Source: Bifidobacterium reuteri DSM 23975
GTDB lineage: Bacteria > Actinomycetota > Actinomycetes > Actinomycetales > Bifidobacteriaceae
Assembly (NCBI RefSeq): GCF_000741695.1
Contig: NZ_JGZK01000008.1
Span: 1 to 64,000 of the forward strand
Direction: 5' to 3'
DNA: 64,000 bases
This document shows, one piece after another, positions 28,063 to 36,107 of the stretch (positions are counted from its first letter, which is position 1; each line of letters opens with the position of its first letter). The notes below the pieces were generated by a model. That model was not told the origin of the DNA, ran no database searches, and worked only from the letters and a program-made list of their open reading frames with translations. The position numbers and the translations under genes are program-made.

Positions 28063-28755
28063 TCAGTGCTGGCCGTAGACGTTCTGGTAGCGGTCGTTCA
28101 GCTTATCGATATCGGCCTGGTCGATCTCGATGATGTCGCCGAGCTGACGGGCGGCCCACATGGTGTGAGCGACCTCCTCAGTCATGGCGGCGGCCTTGAC
28201 GGCGCCTTCAGCATCCTTGCCGATCGTGAACGGGCCATGGTTCTGCATGAGGACGGCCGGGGACTTCGGGTACTTCTTCAGGGTCTCCACGACACCCTCG
28301 CCAATGGCCTCGGAACCGATCAGACGGAACGGGCCAACCGGCACCGGGCCGCCGAACTCGTCACCCATCATGGTCAGGCCGCACGGAATGTTCTGGCCGG
28401 TGGCCGCCCAGGCGGTGGCGTAGGTGGAGTGGGTGTGCACCACACCGTACACGTCAGGCATGTTGCGGTAGATGTACGCGTGGGATGCGGTGTCGGAGGA
28501 CGGGGCCTCGGTGCCGTCGACCACGTTGCCGTCGAGATCGACGACGACCATCGAGTTCGGGGTCAGGTTCTCGTAGCGCACGCCGGAAGGCTTGATGACG
28601 AACAGGTCGGCGGTGTGCAGACGCTGGGAGACGTTGCCTGCGGTCCACACGACCAGGTTCCACTTGATGAGCTGCTGGTGCAGGTTCGAGACGACTTCAC
28701 GAACCTGCTTGACCTCGGCACGGACCTCAGGACCGTAATCAGCCAAAGTTGCCAT
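28063..28755 (-). CDS. araD: L-ribulose-5-phosphate 4-epimerase
   Basis: 230 residues, a class II aldolase-type Zn enzyme. It converts L-ribulose-5-P to D-xylulose-5-P, which enters the bifid shunt. Visible motifs are GNVSQRL, KPSGV, VVDLDGNVV and HTHSTYATAWA, whose histidines bind zinc, plus a C-terminal MQNHGPFTIG. AAAGGAAAA precedes the ATG. Middle gene of the operon. The 150-bp gap up to araB contains a palindromic repeat. Confidence 0.97.
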   Translation of the reverse strand: MATLADYGPEVRAEVKQVREVVSNLHQQLIKWNLVVWTAGNVSQRLHTADLFVIKPSGVRYENLTPNSMVVVDLDGNVVDGTEAPSSDTASHAYIYRNMPDVYGVVHTHSTYATAWAATGQNIPCGLTMMGDEFGGPVPVGPFRLIGSEAIGEGVVETLKKYPKSPAVLMQNHGPFTIGKDAEGAVKAAAMTEEVAHTMWAARQLGDIIEIDQADIDKLNDRYQNVYGQH

Positions 28756-28844
28756 TGTTGGTTTTCCTTTCCACTGTGATGGATGGACGTTTGTTGAAAT
28801 ATTGTGGATATGGACGGCCTGATGGCCGGCTGGATTTTCTTCCG

Positions 28845-28893
28845 CTACCCCTCAGACCGCTTACAGCGGCCAGCTCCCCTGACAAGGGGAGCC
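28845..28893. repeat. ~47-bp palindromic element, copy 3, inside the ara operon
   Basis: ctacccctcagaccgcttacagcgg then ccagctcccctgacaagggg then agcc, lying between araB and araD. On the mRNA it would fold into two hairpins and could affect processing or relative expression of araB versus araDA. Confidence 0.8.
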
Positions 28894-28905
28894 TGAGCTG
28901 CAGGA

Positions 28906-30552
28906 TTACTTGTCTTCGAGATCGATGGTCTCGATGGCGGTGTGCTCGATGGGCAGGCCCTTGGTGAAACGCTCGAAGAAGTTCTCGAAGCCGACCACGT
29001 CGGAAGCCTCAGGGGTCTCGGTGACGGACTTGGCGTCCTTGAAGACGCAGCCGTCGAGGAAGTCGGCGAGGTTGGTGTGCTCCTCGTTGGTGTTCCACAG
29101 GTAGTTGGCGAGCACGGCCATACCCCATGCGCCACCTTCGGCAGCGGTGGACATGACCTTGATCGGGGTGTTGAAGGCGGCGGCTAGGATCTTCTGGGCG
29201 ACCTTCGGAGTAGTGAAGATGCCGCCGTGACCCACGAGGGAGTCGATCTGCACGTGTTCCTGCTTGGTCATGACGTCCATGCCGATCTTGACCGGGGAGA
29301 ACGCGGAGAACAGCTGGGCGCGCATGAAGTTGCCGAGGGTCATGTGGGCCTCGGGGCTGCGGGCGAACAGCGGGCGGCCTTCGGGCAGGCCGGCGAGGAA
29401 TTCACCGGAGCGGAACGGGTAGTTGAGCAGGCCGCCGCAGTTGGCATCCACATCGTCCGCGATGGCGGAGCGGAACAGGGCGCCGTAGAGCGTGCCGGCG
29501 TCCACGGGACTGCCGATGGCCTTGGCGAATTCGCCGAACAGGCCGACCCATGCGTTGAGGTCGGAGGTGAAGTTGTTGGCGTGGCTCATGCCGGCCAAAT
29601 CGCCGGCCGGGGTGGTGACAAGGTCGACTTCGGGATGCAGCGCCTTGAGCTTGCGCTCGAGCACGACCATCGCGAAGATGGAGGTGCCGGCGGAGACGTT
29701 GCCGGTGCGCACGCGCACGGAGTTGGTGGCCACCATGCCGGTGCCGGCGTCGCCTTCCGGCGGGGCGAGCACGACGCCGGGCTCCAACGTGCCGGTCGGG
29801 TCGAGGAGCTTGGCGCCTTCCTCGGTCAGCTCGCCGGCCGGGGTGCCGGCCACAAGCGGGGTGGGCAGCAGGTTCTCGAGCTTCCACGGCTGGGCGGCGA
29901 CCTCGGGCAGGGCGTCGAACTTCTCGATGAATTCGGTCTCGTAGGTGTGGGTGGTCGGATCGATCGGGAACATGCCGGAGGCATCGCCCACGCCGAGCAC
30001 CTTCTTGCCGGTGAGCTTCCAGTGCACATAACCGGCCAGGGTGGTGAAGTAGGCGACCTTGCCGACGTGCTCTTCCTTGTTGAGCACCGCCTGATACAGG
30101 TGTGCGATGGACCAGCGCTCGGGGATGTTGTACTGGAACAGCTCGGAGAGCTTCTGGTGGGCTTCGGAGGTGTTGGTGTTCTGCCAGGTGCGGAACGGCA
30201 CGAGCAGCTCGCCGTTCTCGTCGAAGGCGAGGTAACCATGCATCATGGCGGAGAAGCCGATGTGGCCGATACGGGTAAGCTTCTCGCCGTACGCGGTCTC
30301 GACATCGTTGGCCATGGAGGCGTAGGCGGACTGCAGACCACCCCAAATCTCCTTGGTGGAGTAGCTCCACAGGCCGTCTTCCAGATGGGATGCCCAGCTG
30401 TAATCGCCGGAGGCGATGGTGTGGAAGGTGTCGTCAATCAGGACTGCCTTGATTCGGGTGGAACCGAATTCGATACCCAGCGTGGTCTTGCCCGCGCGGA
30501 TCTTCTCGGCGATGTTAGCGACCTGTTCGGCCGCGTTGTCGATTGCTGCCAT
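28906..30552 (-). CDS. araB: Ribulokinase (FGGY kinase)
   Basis: 548 residues. It phosphorylates L-ribulose with ATP. N-terminal phosphate loop LGIEFGSTRIKAVLID, substrate region MMHGYLAFDENGELL, and the FGGY hinge region with GGAWGMAVLANYLW at the C-terminal side support the call. It is the actinobacterial type rather than the E. coli AraB type. I start at 30552 (AAGGAAAG upstream) instead of 30579. First gene of araBDA. A LacI-type operator lies in the promoter at 30607-30622. Confidence 0.95.
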   Translation of the reverse strand: MAAIDNAAEQVANIAEKIRAGKTTLGIEFGSTRIKAVLIDDTFHTIASGDYSWASHLEDGLWSYSTKEIWGGLQSAYASMANDVETAYGEKLTRIGHIGFSAMMHGYLAFDENGELLVPFRTWQNTNTSEAHQKLSELFQYNIPERWSIAHLYQAVLNKEEHVGKVAYFTTLAGYVHWKLTGKKVLGVGDASGMFPIDPTTHTYETEFIEKFDALPEVAAQPWKLENLLPTPLVAGTPAGELTEEGAKLLDPTGTLEPGVVLAPPEGDAGTGMVATNSVRVRTGNVSAGTSIFAMVVLERKLKALHPEVDLVTTPAGDLAGMSHANNFTSDLNAWVGLFGEFAKAIGSPVDAGTLYGALFRSAIADDVDANCGGLLNYPFRSGEFLAGLPEGRPLFARSPEAHMTLGNFMRAQLFSAFSPVKIGMDVMTKQEHVQIDSLVGHGGIFTTPKVAQKILAAAFNTPIKVMSTAAEGGAWGMAVLANYLWNTNEEHTNLADFLDGCVFKDAKSVTETPEASDVVGFENFFERFTKGLPIEHTAIETIDLEDK

Positions 30553-30606
30553 ATCTTTCCTTACGCCGTGGAGCACCAAGGGGTTCCTTCCCCTTCCTTG
30601 GGGTTT

Positions 30607-30622
30607 TTGTTAGCGCTCACAA
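30607..30622. promoter_or_regulatory. LacI-type operator upstream of araB
   Basis: TTGTTAGCGCTCACAA is a near-perfect 16-bp dyad around AGCGCT, 55 bp before the araB start. A matching half-site pattern lies upstream of the regulator gene at 31912-31923. Binding by the adjacent LacI protein is inferred. Confidence 0.7.
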
Positions 30623-30658
30623 TTTCCAGAAAACAATGTACCGATAACTGGGGTTCAA

Positions 30659-30677
30659 CACAACTTATAGCGTTGTG
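30659..30677. promoter_or_regulatory. CACAAC-N7-GTTGTG dyad before araB
   Basis: 6-bp inverted arms at 30659-30664 and 30672-30677, between the regulator stop and the araB operator. It could be a second operator or the regulator gene's terminator stem. Confidence 0.35.
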
Positions 30678-30704
30678 TCGTAGATAACGGTTCGATAACG
30701 TGCG

Positions 30705-31820
30705 CTACCGGCGCGGGGCGGGGCCGAGCGAACTGCGGGCCTTGACCTTGGCCGGAATAAGCCCCACTCCATGCTGATTGGTCAGGAACACCGGCTCGTG
30801 TCCCTCCCCCAGCAGACGCAGGGTCTCGCGCATGGCCACACCGCCCAATGCCTCGAAGTCAGGCTGCACCGTGGTCAGCGGCGGATAGAGGTTATCCATG
30901 CCCGGCATGTCGTCGAAACCGACCACGCTGATGTCCTGCGGGATGCGCAGCTTGTGCTCATGCAGCGAGCGGATGATGCCCACCGCCTGATTGTCGTTTG
31001 CGGAGACCACGGCAGTGGGCAGCGGCGCGCCTTTCATGCCGTATTCGTCAAGCAGATGGTTCATCTGTGCATAGGATTCGTCCGAATTCCACGTATGGCA
31101 GCGGACGATCTGCGAATCGATGGAATGCATCGCGGAGAGCTTGCGCCATGCGTCAAGACGCGTATGCGCATCGCGCCACTCGTTTGGTCCGGCGAAGTAC
31201 AGCGCCGACTTGTGCCCGTATTCGCTCATCATTCCCACGATTCTGGCCATAGCATCCCATTGGTCGATGCCGACCAGTGCCGTCCGGCGCTTGTTGTCCG
31301 TGGAGATCAGGCTCAGCCCCTCGCGCACGGTCATCTGCCCGTGCGTGGAGGTCACGATGACGCGCGGCTGGTTGACCTTGGCCCGGCAGGCCGCCGCGAA
31401 CATCACATCAGTGGGCGTCAGGAAAATGAAGGCATCCACGTTCTGTTCGATGAACGTATCGCAGAGATTGTCGAATTCCGCCTGCGTGCACAATGCCTCA
31501 TGCACCATCATCACGCTCATGAACAGGCCATGCTCGCGCGCGATGGATTCGATGGAGGTGATGGCGGAAATCGGCCCGAAGAACTTCATACCGCCGGCGA
31601 TCAGGCCAATGGTGCGCGATCGGTGGGAGGCGAGCGCCCGGGCGGAGTTGGAAGGGCGGTAGCCGAGCTGATCCACGGCTGCCTGCACCTTGGCGCGCGT
31701 GGCATCCGAGACGTCCGGCGAATTGTTGATCACACGGGACACCGTCTGATGGCTCACTCCAGCCAGTTTGGCCACTTCGAACATGGAAGGACGTTTATTG
31801 ATTGCGCGGTTGGCCACCAT
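30705..31820 (-). CDS. LacI-family repressor of the arabinose operon
   Basis: 371 residues. The helix-turn-helix at about 13-35 (MFEVAKLAGVSHQTVSRVINN, partly shown) and hinge RPSNSARALAS are typical. The ligand-binding domain follows (SANDNQAVGII, SVVGFDDMPGMDNLYPPLTTVQ). It lies directly upstream of araB on the same strand, with AGGTGG before its ATG. Operators of the LacI type (TGTKAGCGYTCACA) precede both araB and this gene, so it probably represses araBDA and itself, with arabinose or a derivative as inducer (inference). Confidence 0.92.
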   Translation of the reverse strand: MVANRAINKRPSMFEVAKLAGVSHQTVSRVINNSPDVSDATRAKVQAAVDQLGYRPSNSARALASHRSRTIGLIAGGMKFFGPISAITSIESIAREHGLFMSVMMVHEALCTQAEFDNLCDTFIEQNVDAFIFLTPTDVMFAAACRAKVNQPRVIVTSTHGQMTVREGLSLISTDNKRRTALVGIDQWDAMARIVGMMSEYGHKSALYFAGPNEWRDAHTRLDAWRKLSAMHSIDSQIVRCHTWNSDESYAQMNHLLDEYGMKGAPLPTAVVSANDNQAVGIIRSLHEHKLRIPQDISVVGFDDMPGMDNLYPPLTTVQPDFEALGGVAMRETLRLLGEGHEPVFLTNQHGVGLIPAKVKARSSLGPAPRR

Positions 31821-31911
31821 ACCACCTGAACCTTTCCGCAGTCGCCGGCATCCTGTGCACGAACCTACGATGCTGTTGGTAGAGACTTTAGCGCGTTGCG
31901 CTGATTTGGAC

Positions 31912-31923
31912 GTGAACGCTCAC
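31912..31923. promoter_or_regulatory. LacI-type operator upstream of the arabinose repressor gene
   Basis: GTGAACGCTCAC (minus strand GTGAGCGTTCAC) resembles the araB operator around GCGYTCAC and lies 92 bp before the repressor start. It suggests autoregulation. Confidence 0.55.
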
Positions 31924-31952
31924 AGCATCGTGTCGCGCCGCAACCGGCATGC

Positions 31953-32708
31953 TCAGGTGAGGTGCCAGCTGACGCGATGCAATGGCGTCGGCCCGTGCTT
32001 GGCGATGGCCGCGCGATGGGCGGCGGAACCATAGCCCTTGTTATGATCCCACCCGTACGGCGCGTATCGCGGATCGCTGTGTGCGAGCTCAACCATCAGC
32101 CGGTCTCGCGTCACTTTGGCGATCACCGCGGCCGTGGCCACCGTGGCGCAATGCTGGTCGCCTTTGACTTTGGTGGTGACTGTGGCCGGAATCGGCACTT
32201 CCGGCGCGTCGAAGGTACCTAGTGTTTTGGTGATGTAGTCGTTTGGGCCATCGAGGATTGCGCCGACCGTGATGGGCCTCCCCTCAGTCGCCTGCGGCGC
32301 CAGCTCCCCTCCAGAGGGGAGCCAATAAGTATCAGGCAATTGCAGTCCGAGCCGGTGCTCGACTTGGGTCAGCGCGCGCAACGACGCGACGCCGAGGGCA
32401 TGGCTGATACCCACTCGTCTATTCGGCGTTGCTGGCCTGTCCGACAGCCAGGCAGCGCACCAATCGCACAATTCCTCATAGATGGCTTCGCGACGATGTT
32501 CGGTGAGCATCTTGGAATCGGCCCACCCGCCGGGCACATCAAGCCTTTCGCCATCATCGGCAGCGGTCAGATCGCGCGACCAGATGGCCGCACACCCCAC
32601 CATGACCGGGCCGGCGAGCGCGCCTCGGCCGACTTCATCGAAACCGACGACCAGGTCATAGCCTTGGGCGGCGAGGCTCTGTTCGAGCTCAAGGGTCGGG
32701 GTGATCAC
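31953..32708 (-). CDS. rnhB: Ribonuclease HII with an in-frame palindromic-repeat insertion
   Basis: 251 residues from GTG. It cleaves RNA in RNA/DNA hybrids and single ribonucleotides in DNA. Catalytic acidic residues are visible: GFDEVGRG (D24, E25), a middle LDG Asp, and RNase HII motifs DSKMLT and KVKGDQHCATVATAAVIAKVTRD. I prefer GTG at 32708 (AAAGGAA upstream) over the ATG at 32750. Between HRLGLQLPDTYW and PITVGAILDG there is a stretch, LPSGGELAPQATEGR, encoded by a copy of the dispersed ~47-bp palindrome. The frame is kept, and the site is a loop before the third catalytic Asp, so the enzyme may still work. Confidence 0.92.
   Translation of the reverse strand: MITPTLELEQSLAAQGYDLVVGFDEVGRGALAGPVMVGCAAIWSRDLTAADDGERLDVPGGWADSKMLTEHRREAIYEELCDWCAAWLSDRPATPNRRVGISHALGVASLRALTQVEHRLGLQLPDTYWLPSGGELAPQATEGRPITVGAILDGPNDYITKTLGTFDAPEVPIPATVTTKVKGDQHCATVATAAVIAKVTRDRLMVELAHSDPRYAPYGWDHNKGYGSAAHRAAIAKHGPTPLHRVSWHLT
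32277..32323. repeat. ~47-bp palindromic element inside rnhB, copy 4
   Basis: cctcccctcagtcgcctgcgg then cgccagctcccctccagagg then ggagcc. Same two-hairpin design as the intergenic copies, but here read through as protein. Confidence 0.85.
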
Positions 32709-32899
32709 TGCGGGATGTTCCTTTCGATTGCCTGATATTCGGGTCGACACCGTGCTGTCGTTATGGTTGCGTCGGCGTTATGGCTGTGTCGGCGTTATAG
32801 ACATGTCATGGCCTTGTCTCATCCGTGTCTTATCCATGTCATGCACAGCACCGGCTGAGCGTCTTACGGGATGCGAATCGGCATAGACGCGGAACCGGT

Positions 32900-33667
32900 T
32901 CAGGAAGCCGAGGACGATGCGGAGGGCACGTCGGCGAACACCTCGTGATGCGCGTCAAGCATGCCGATGCGGTTCAGCGGCCAGTAGGTTACCAGACCGG
33001 TGCCGACCACATCGGAGATCGGCACCAGACCATGGTCGCCATCGTCCTGATGGTAGCGGGAGTCCGCTGAATTGGCGCGATTGTCACCCATGACGAACAC
33101 GTGCCCCTCGGTCACGGTCACCGAGAAGGGGAAGGAACTGGGGTCGACGCCCGGGCGGATGTACGACGATTCGTTGACGGCCACACCGTTGATGGTGATC
33201 GGCTGGCCGGCGCCCTTGCATTCCACCACGTCACCGGGCAGTCCGATCAGTCGTTTGATGAGGAATCCGCCGCCGAGCCCGCTGCTCTGCTCCTCGGACA
33301 GCCAGTTGTTGGGATCCTTGAACACCACGATGTCACCACGCTGCAGATCGAAGTACTTCGGCGTGAGCTTGCTGGCGATCACTCGGTCGCCGGGCACGAT
33401 GGTGTCCATCATAGAGCGGGAGGGAATCTCATAGAAACCGACAAGGAAGACGCGGATCAGTACTACGACCAGTACCGGGATGCCGCACCACAGGAAGAAG
33501 TCGCGCAGCGTGAAACTATTGTCGTCCTTCTTACGGGAACCAGCCGAGCCATGCGACGCGCCGCGAGCCGCCGAGGCAGCAACCAGTGCGGCAGCGCCCG
33601 CACCCGCAGCGGCGGCAATCGGCACCGCAGGCGGCACCGGCGTCACATCAACGCCATGATCGGCCAC
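32900..33667 (-). CDS. lepB: Signal peptidase I (as currently open, GTG start)
   Basis: 255 residues from GTG. It cleaves signal peptides on the outer face of the membrane. One TM segment (about 57-78, FFLWCGIPVLVVVLIRVFLVG, partly shown) precedes catalytic S85 in IPSRSM and the general-base K138 in FLIKRLIGLPGD. The late box GHVFVMGDNRANSADSR completes the family. No good Shine-Dalgarno precedes the GTG at 33667. The natural start seems to be the ATG at 33903 (GGAGG at 33911-33915) in another frame, so the gene looks frameshifted in its non-catalytic N-terminal extension near 33710. The whole catalytic part remains open. Confidence 0.88.
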   Translation of the reverse strand: MADHGVDVTPVPPAVPIAAAAGAGAAALVAASAARGASHGSAGSRKKDDNSFTLRDFFLWCGIPVLVVVLIRVFLVGFYEIPSRSMMDTIVPGDRVIASKLTPKYFDLQRGDIVVFKDPNNWLSEEQSSGLGGGFLIKRLIGLPGDVVECKGAGQPITINGVAVNESSYIRPGVDPSSFPFSVTVTEGHVFVMGDNRANSADSRYHQDDGDHGLVPISDVVGTGLVTYWPLNRIGMLDAHHEVFADVPSASSSAS

Positions 33668-33903
33668 CTGAACCGTCCGCGAATCGCGAGCCAGCGATGC
33701 TTCGTCATCGTAAGGGCCGCTGAGGCAGCGTCAGCACTGGCTCCGGCGCCGGTAACGTCAGCAGCAGCCGGCATGCCGACGGAATCACCCGAATCAAATG
33801 CGCGAACGGGGCCTTCGACACCTTGCGAATGGTCGCCGGCAGCTTCGCCAATCACGGGATATGGCAGCGCCTCGTCGCCCTGGCCATGTTCATCGTTCTG
33901 CAT
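33668..33903 (-). pseudogene. lepB: Displaced 5' part of lepB (frameshifted)
   Basis: Reading from ATG 33903 gives MQNDEHGQGDEALPYPVIGE and on to about residue 65, then runs into a nonsense tail ending at 33643. Restoring one base at CTTACGATGAC (about 33705-33715; for example ACGGATGAC) gives TDDEASLARDSRTVQVADHG, joining the lepB frame exactly. This could be a true mutation, a sequencing error or, less likely, programmed -1 shifting. Confidence 0.6.
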
Positions 33904-33978
33904 TACGCATCCTCCGTGGGTCGTGTCCGGCACCGCATTCATCGGCACTCAGCGCGATATCTTACTTGCCCTCTACGA

Positions 33979-34013
33979 ATTCAGCCCGAAAGCCGATGGC
34001 CTCCGGGCTGAAT
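33979..34013 (-). terminator. Hairpin downstream of rplS
   Basis: attcagcccg (33979-33988) pairs with cgggctgaat (34004-34013), ten perfect base pairs with a 15-nt loop, between rplS and lepB. There is no strong U-tract, so it may only attenuate. Confidence 0.5.
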
Positions 34014-34096
34014 CTCACGCCTCATTCGCTGCGATGTGGGCGATGAACACCGTCATCATCCATGTCAGCATGCGAACAAACGTCTGATGGACGAAC

Positions 34097-34462
34097 TCAC
34101 TTGGCGGAGTTGTCGCGGCGCTCGACGATACGAGCGGCCTTACCGCGCAGGGCGCGCAGGTAGTACAGCTTGGCGCGGCGCACACGGCCCTTGCGCACGA
34201 GCTTGATGGAGTCGATGGACGGGGAGTGCAGCGGGAAGCGGCGCTCCACACCGGTACCGAAGCTGATCTTGCGGACCACGAAGGTCTCGCGCACGCCGGC
34301 ACCCTGACGGGCGATCACCACACCGGTGAAGGTCTGGATACGGGAGTTGTTGCCTTCCTGGATCTTCACGTTCACGTCGACGGTGTCGCCGGGACGGAAG
34401 GCCGGGATCTCCTCGGCCGGCTTCATGTGCTTGGCGTCAAAAGCCTCAATAGCGTTAACCAT
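34097..34462 (-). CDS. rplS: 50S ribosomal protein L19
   Basis: 121 residues, the normal length for L19, which sits at the 30S-50S interface. Clear signature [15 protein letters not shown] then [32 protein letters not shown], and a basic C-terminus ([17 protein letters not shown]). AAGGAA precedes the ATG. lepB and rnhB follow on the same strand, the common actinobacterial order rplS-lepB-rnhB, so the three may be one transcription unit interrupted by a hairpin. Confidence 0.98.
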   Translation of the reverse strand: MVNAIEAFDAKHMKPAEEIPAFRPGDTVDVNVKIQEGNNSRIQTFTGVVIARQGAGVRETFVVRKISFGTGVERRFPLHSPSIDSIKLVRKGRVRRAKLYYLRALRGKAARIVERRDNSAK

Positions 34463-34740
34463 TGTTATTCCTTCAGTGCTGCCGCATATCAGCCCCAGGT
34501 TTGGCGTCGCATGCCGCGCGTGCGGTCCTGCCGCGCACGACGCGCCCCATTAGCGCGAACGGATGCGATCGCTGACGTGCTTCCCTCAGGTTTGCCTCAG
34601 GGAGGCCTGCCGATCCGCCGAAAGTCAGGTATCGCGCACATCCCGCACCATAAGGCGGAACACGGCGAAACCGTTCGACTGGACCCACGGAGAAGCCGGC
34701 TTATGCGGCGGCCTGCTTCTCGACACAGCAATCGACGATT

Positions 34741-35802
34741 TTACGGCAACTTGCGGACACTCTCACGTATCACCAGACTGGTGGTGAGTTCGAGGTGCGT
34801 GGGCATCCCGCCGGCGGAACCTTCCAGGATCTGCATCAGGGTGGCGGCACCGAATTGCGCCATCTCACGCACGGCGTGATGCACGGTGGTCAGAGGCGGC
34901 AATAGCAGCCGGCTGGTGGGTAGATCATCGAAACCGACGACCGAAAGATCGTCCGGTATGCGAAGGCCACGCTCCCATGCCGCCGCATATACGCCGGCGG
35001 CCTGCATGTCGCCCGCCGCGAATATGGCAGTGGGCGGATTCGGCATGGACAGTAACTCGCACGCATGCTTCTTGCCGTCGTCGTACCGGAATTCACCGGA
35101 GCTGACCAATGCGGGATCCACCGTAAGCCCCGCCTGCCGCATGGCCCCGCGGAATCCGTCCAATCTGGCCGCCGCAGTCTGCAGATACGTGGGACCGCCG
35201 ATGAAGGCGATGCGCGTATGGCCTTGGGCAATCAGGTATTCAGTGGCTTCGCGCACGCCGGCATAGTCGTTCGATCCCACCGTGGGCACATTCTGGGGCA
35301 CATCACCAGTAGGATCGACCAGGACCGCCGGAATACCCGACCTTGCCAATCGCTCCTCGGCCTCCTTCGGGAATTCGAACAGCGGGATGATCACCCCGGC
35401 CGAGCGGCGGGCGAGCACTTCCTCAAGCCACACGCCAATGCTCCAATTATCACCGGTCCGGGCGGAGACCACTGGGACATATGGCTTCCGCAAACCAGCC
35501 AGCACACCGGAGAGAATCTCCTCGGACCATGGTGTGTCGAGGTCATCGAGCAGCAGCTCGACGATATCGGTGGTGGTCTGTTCGGTACGGCGCCGGCGAC
35601 GGTATCCGTTCTTCTCCAAGAGCTGTTCGATGCGCTTGCGCGTGGCGTCGGAAACACCCGGACGATTGTTGAGCACTTTGGAGGCAGTGGAGAGCGAAAC
35701 CCCTGCCTCGCGGGCAATCTGGGCCAGCTTGGCACCACCGGGCTGCGAGGCCGGCGCCCTCACCGCACCGCGCTGCGAAGATGACGTGCGCTGTGAATCC
35801 AT
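34741..35802 (-). CDS. LacI-family regulator, probably of the arabinoside genes
   Basis: 353 residues. HTH AQIAREAGVSLSTASKVLNN, hinge region with an arginine cluster (YRRRRRTEQ) instead of the usual LacI hinge helix sequence, and a ligand domain ending VVGFDDLPTSRLLLPPLTTV. I use the ATG at 35802 because GGAGG precedes it. It is divergent from the MFS transporter and GH51 gene, with palindromic sites between them, so it probably controls them and itself. Confidence 0.9.
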   Translation of the reverse strand: MDSQRTSSSQRGAVRAPASQPGGAKLAQIAREAGVSLSTASKVLNNRPGVSDATRKRIEQLLEKNGYRRRRRTEQTTTDIVELLLDDLDTPWSEEILSGVLAGLRKPYVPVVSARTGDNWSIGVWLEEVLARRSAGVIIPLFEFPKEAEERLARSGIPAVLVDPTGDVPQNVPTVGSNDYAGVREATEYLIAQGHTRIAFIGGPTYLQTAAARLDGFRGAMRQAGLTVDPALVSSGEFRYDDGKKHACELLSMPNPPTAIFAAGDMQAAGVYAAAWERGLRIPDDLSVVGFDDLPTSRLLLPPLTTVHHAVREMAQFGAATLMQILEGSAGGMPTHLELTTSLVIRESVRKLP

Positions 35803-36107
35803 ACAAACCTCCTCCACGGCACCGCACAGGCAATACGCGATGGCACCATGCGAAATATCATCACATCCCATCATACAGGAAAAGTTTTCTAGAAACTTTC
35901 TTCTTTCTTATGAAAGATACACAATACGCAATAAACCTTGATATATCAACAAACACGCCGTATTTCACACTTCAAACACCTCGCGTTATTGTTCACAAAT
36001 GAACATCGATGTTTCTCTCATAGAAAGAAAGTTTCTTGAGAGAATAACTCTTGCCTATGCAATGCAGCGTTGTTGCCTAGGGAACAACCGAAGAAAGGAC
36101 TTCCCCC
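35803..36107. promoter_or_regulatory. Divergent AT-rich promoter region with three palindromic sites
   Basis: It contains TTTCTAGAAA (35887-35896, within GTTTTCTAGAAAC), CTTTC-TTAT-GAAAG (35904-35917) and AAGAAA-G-TTTCTT (36025-36037). All share a GAAA/TTTC half-site. The two outer sites lie about 85 bp from the starts of the regulator and transporter genes, which suits LacI looping or dual control. Confidence 0.55.

Noticed and set aside
34463-34740. L19 leader or terminator structures between rplS and the LacI gene
   Set aside because: Short pairings exist (for example gagaag...cttctc near 34690-34720), but none has a convincing stem and U-tract or a known r-protein leader fold.
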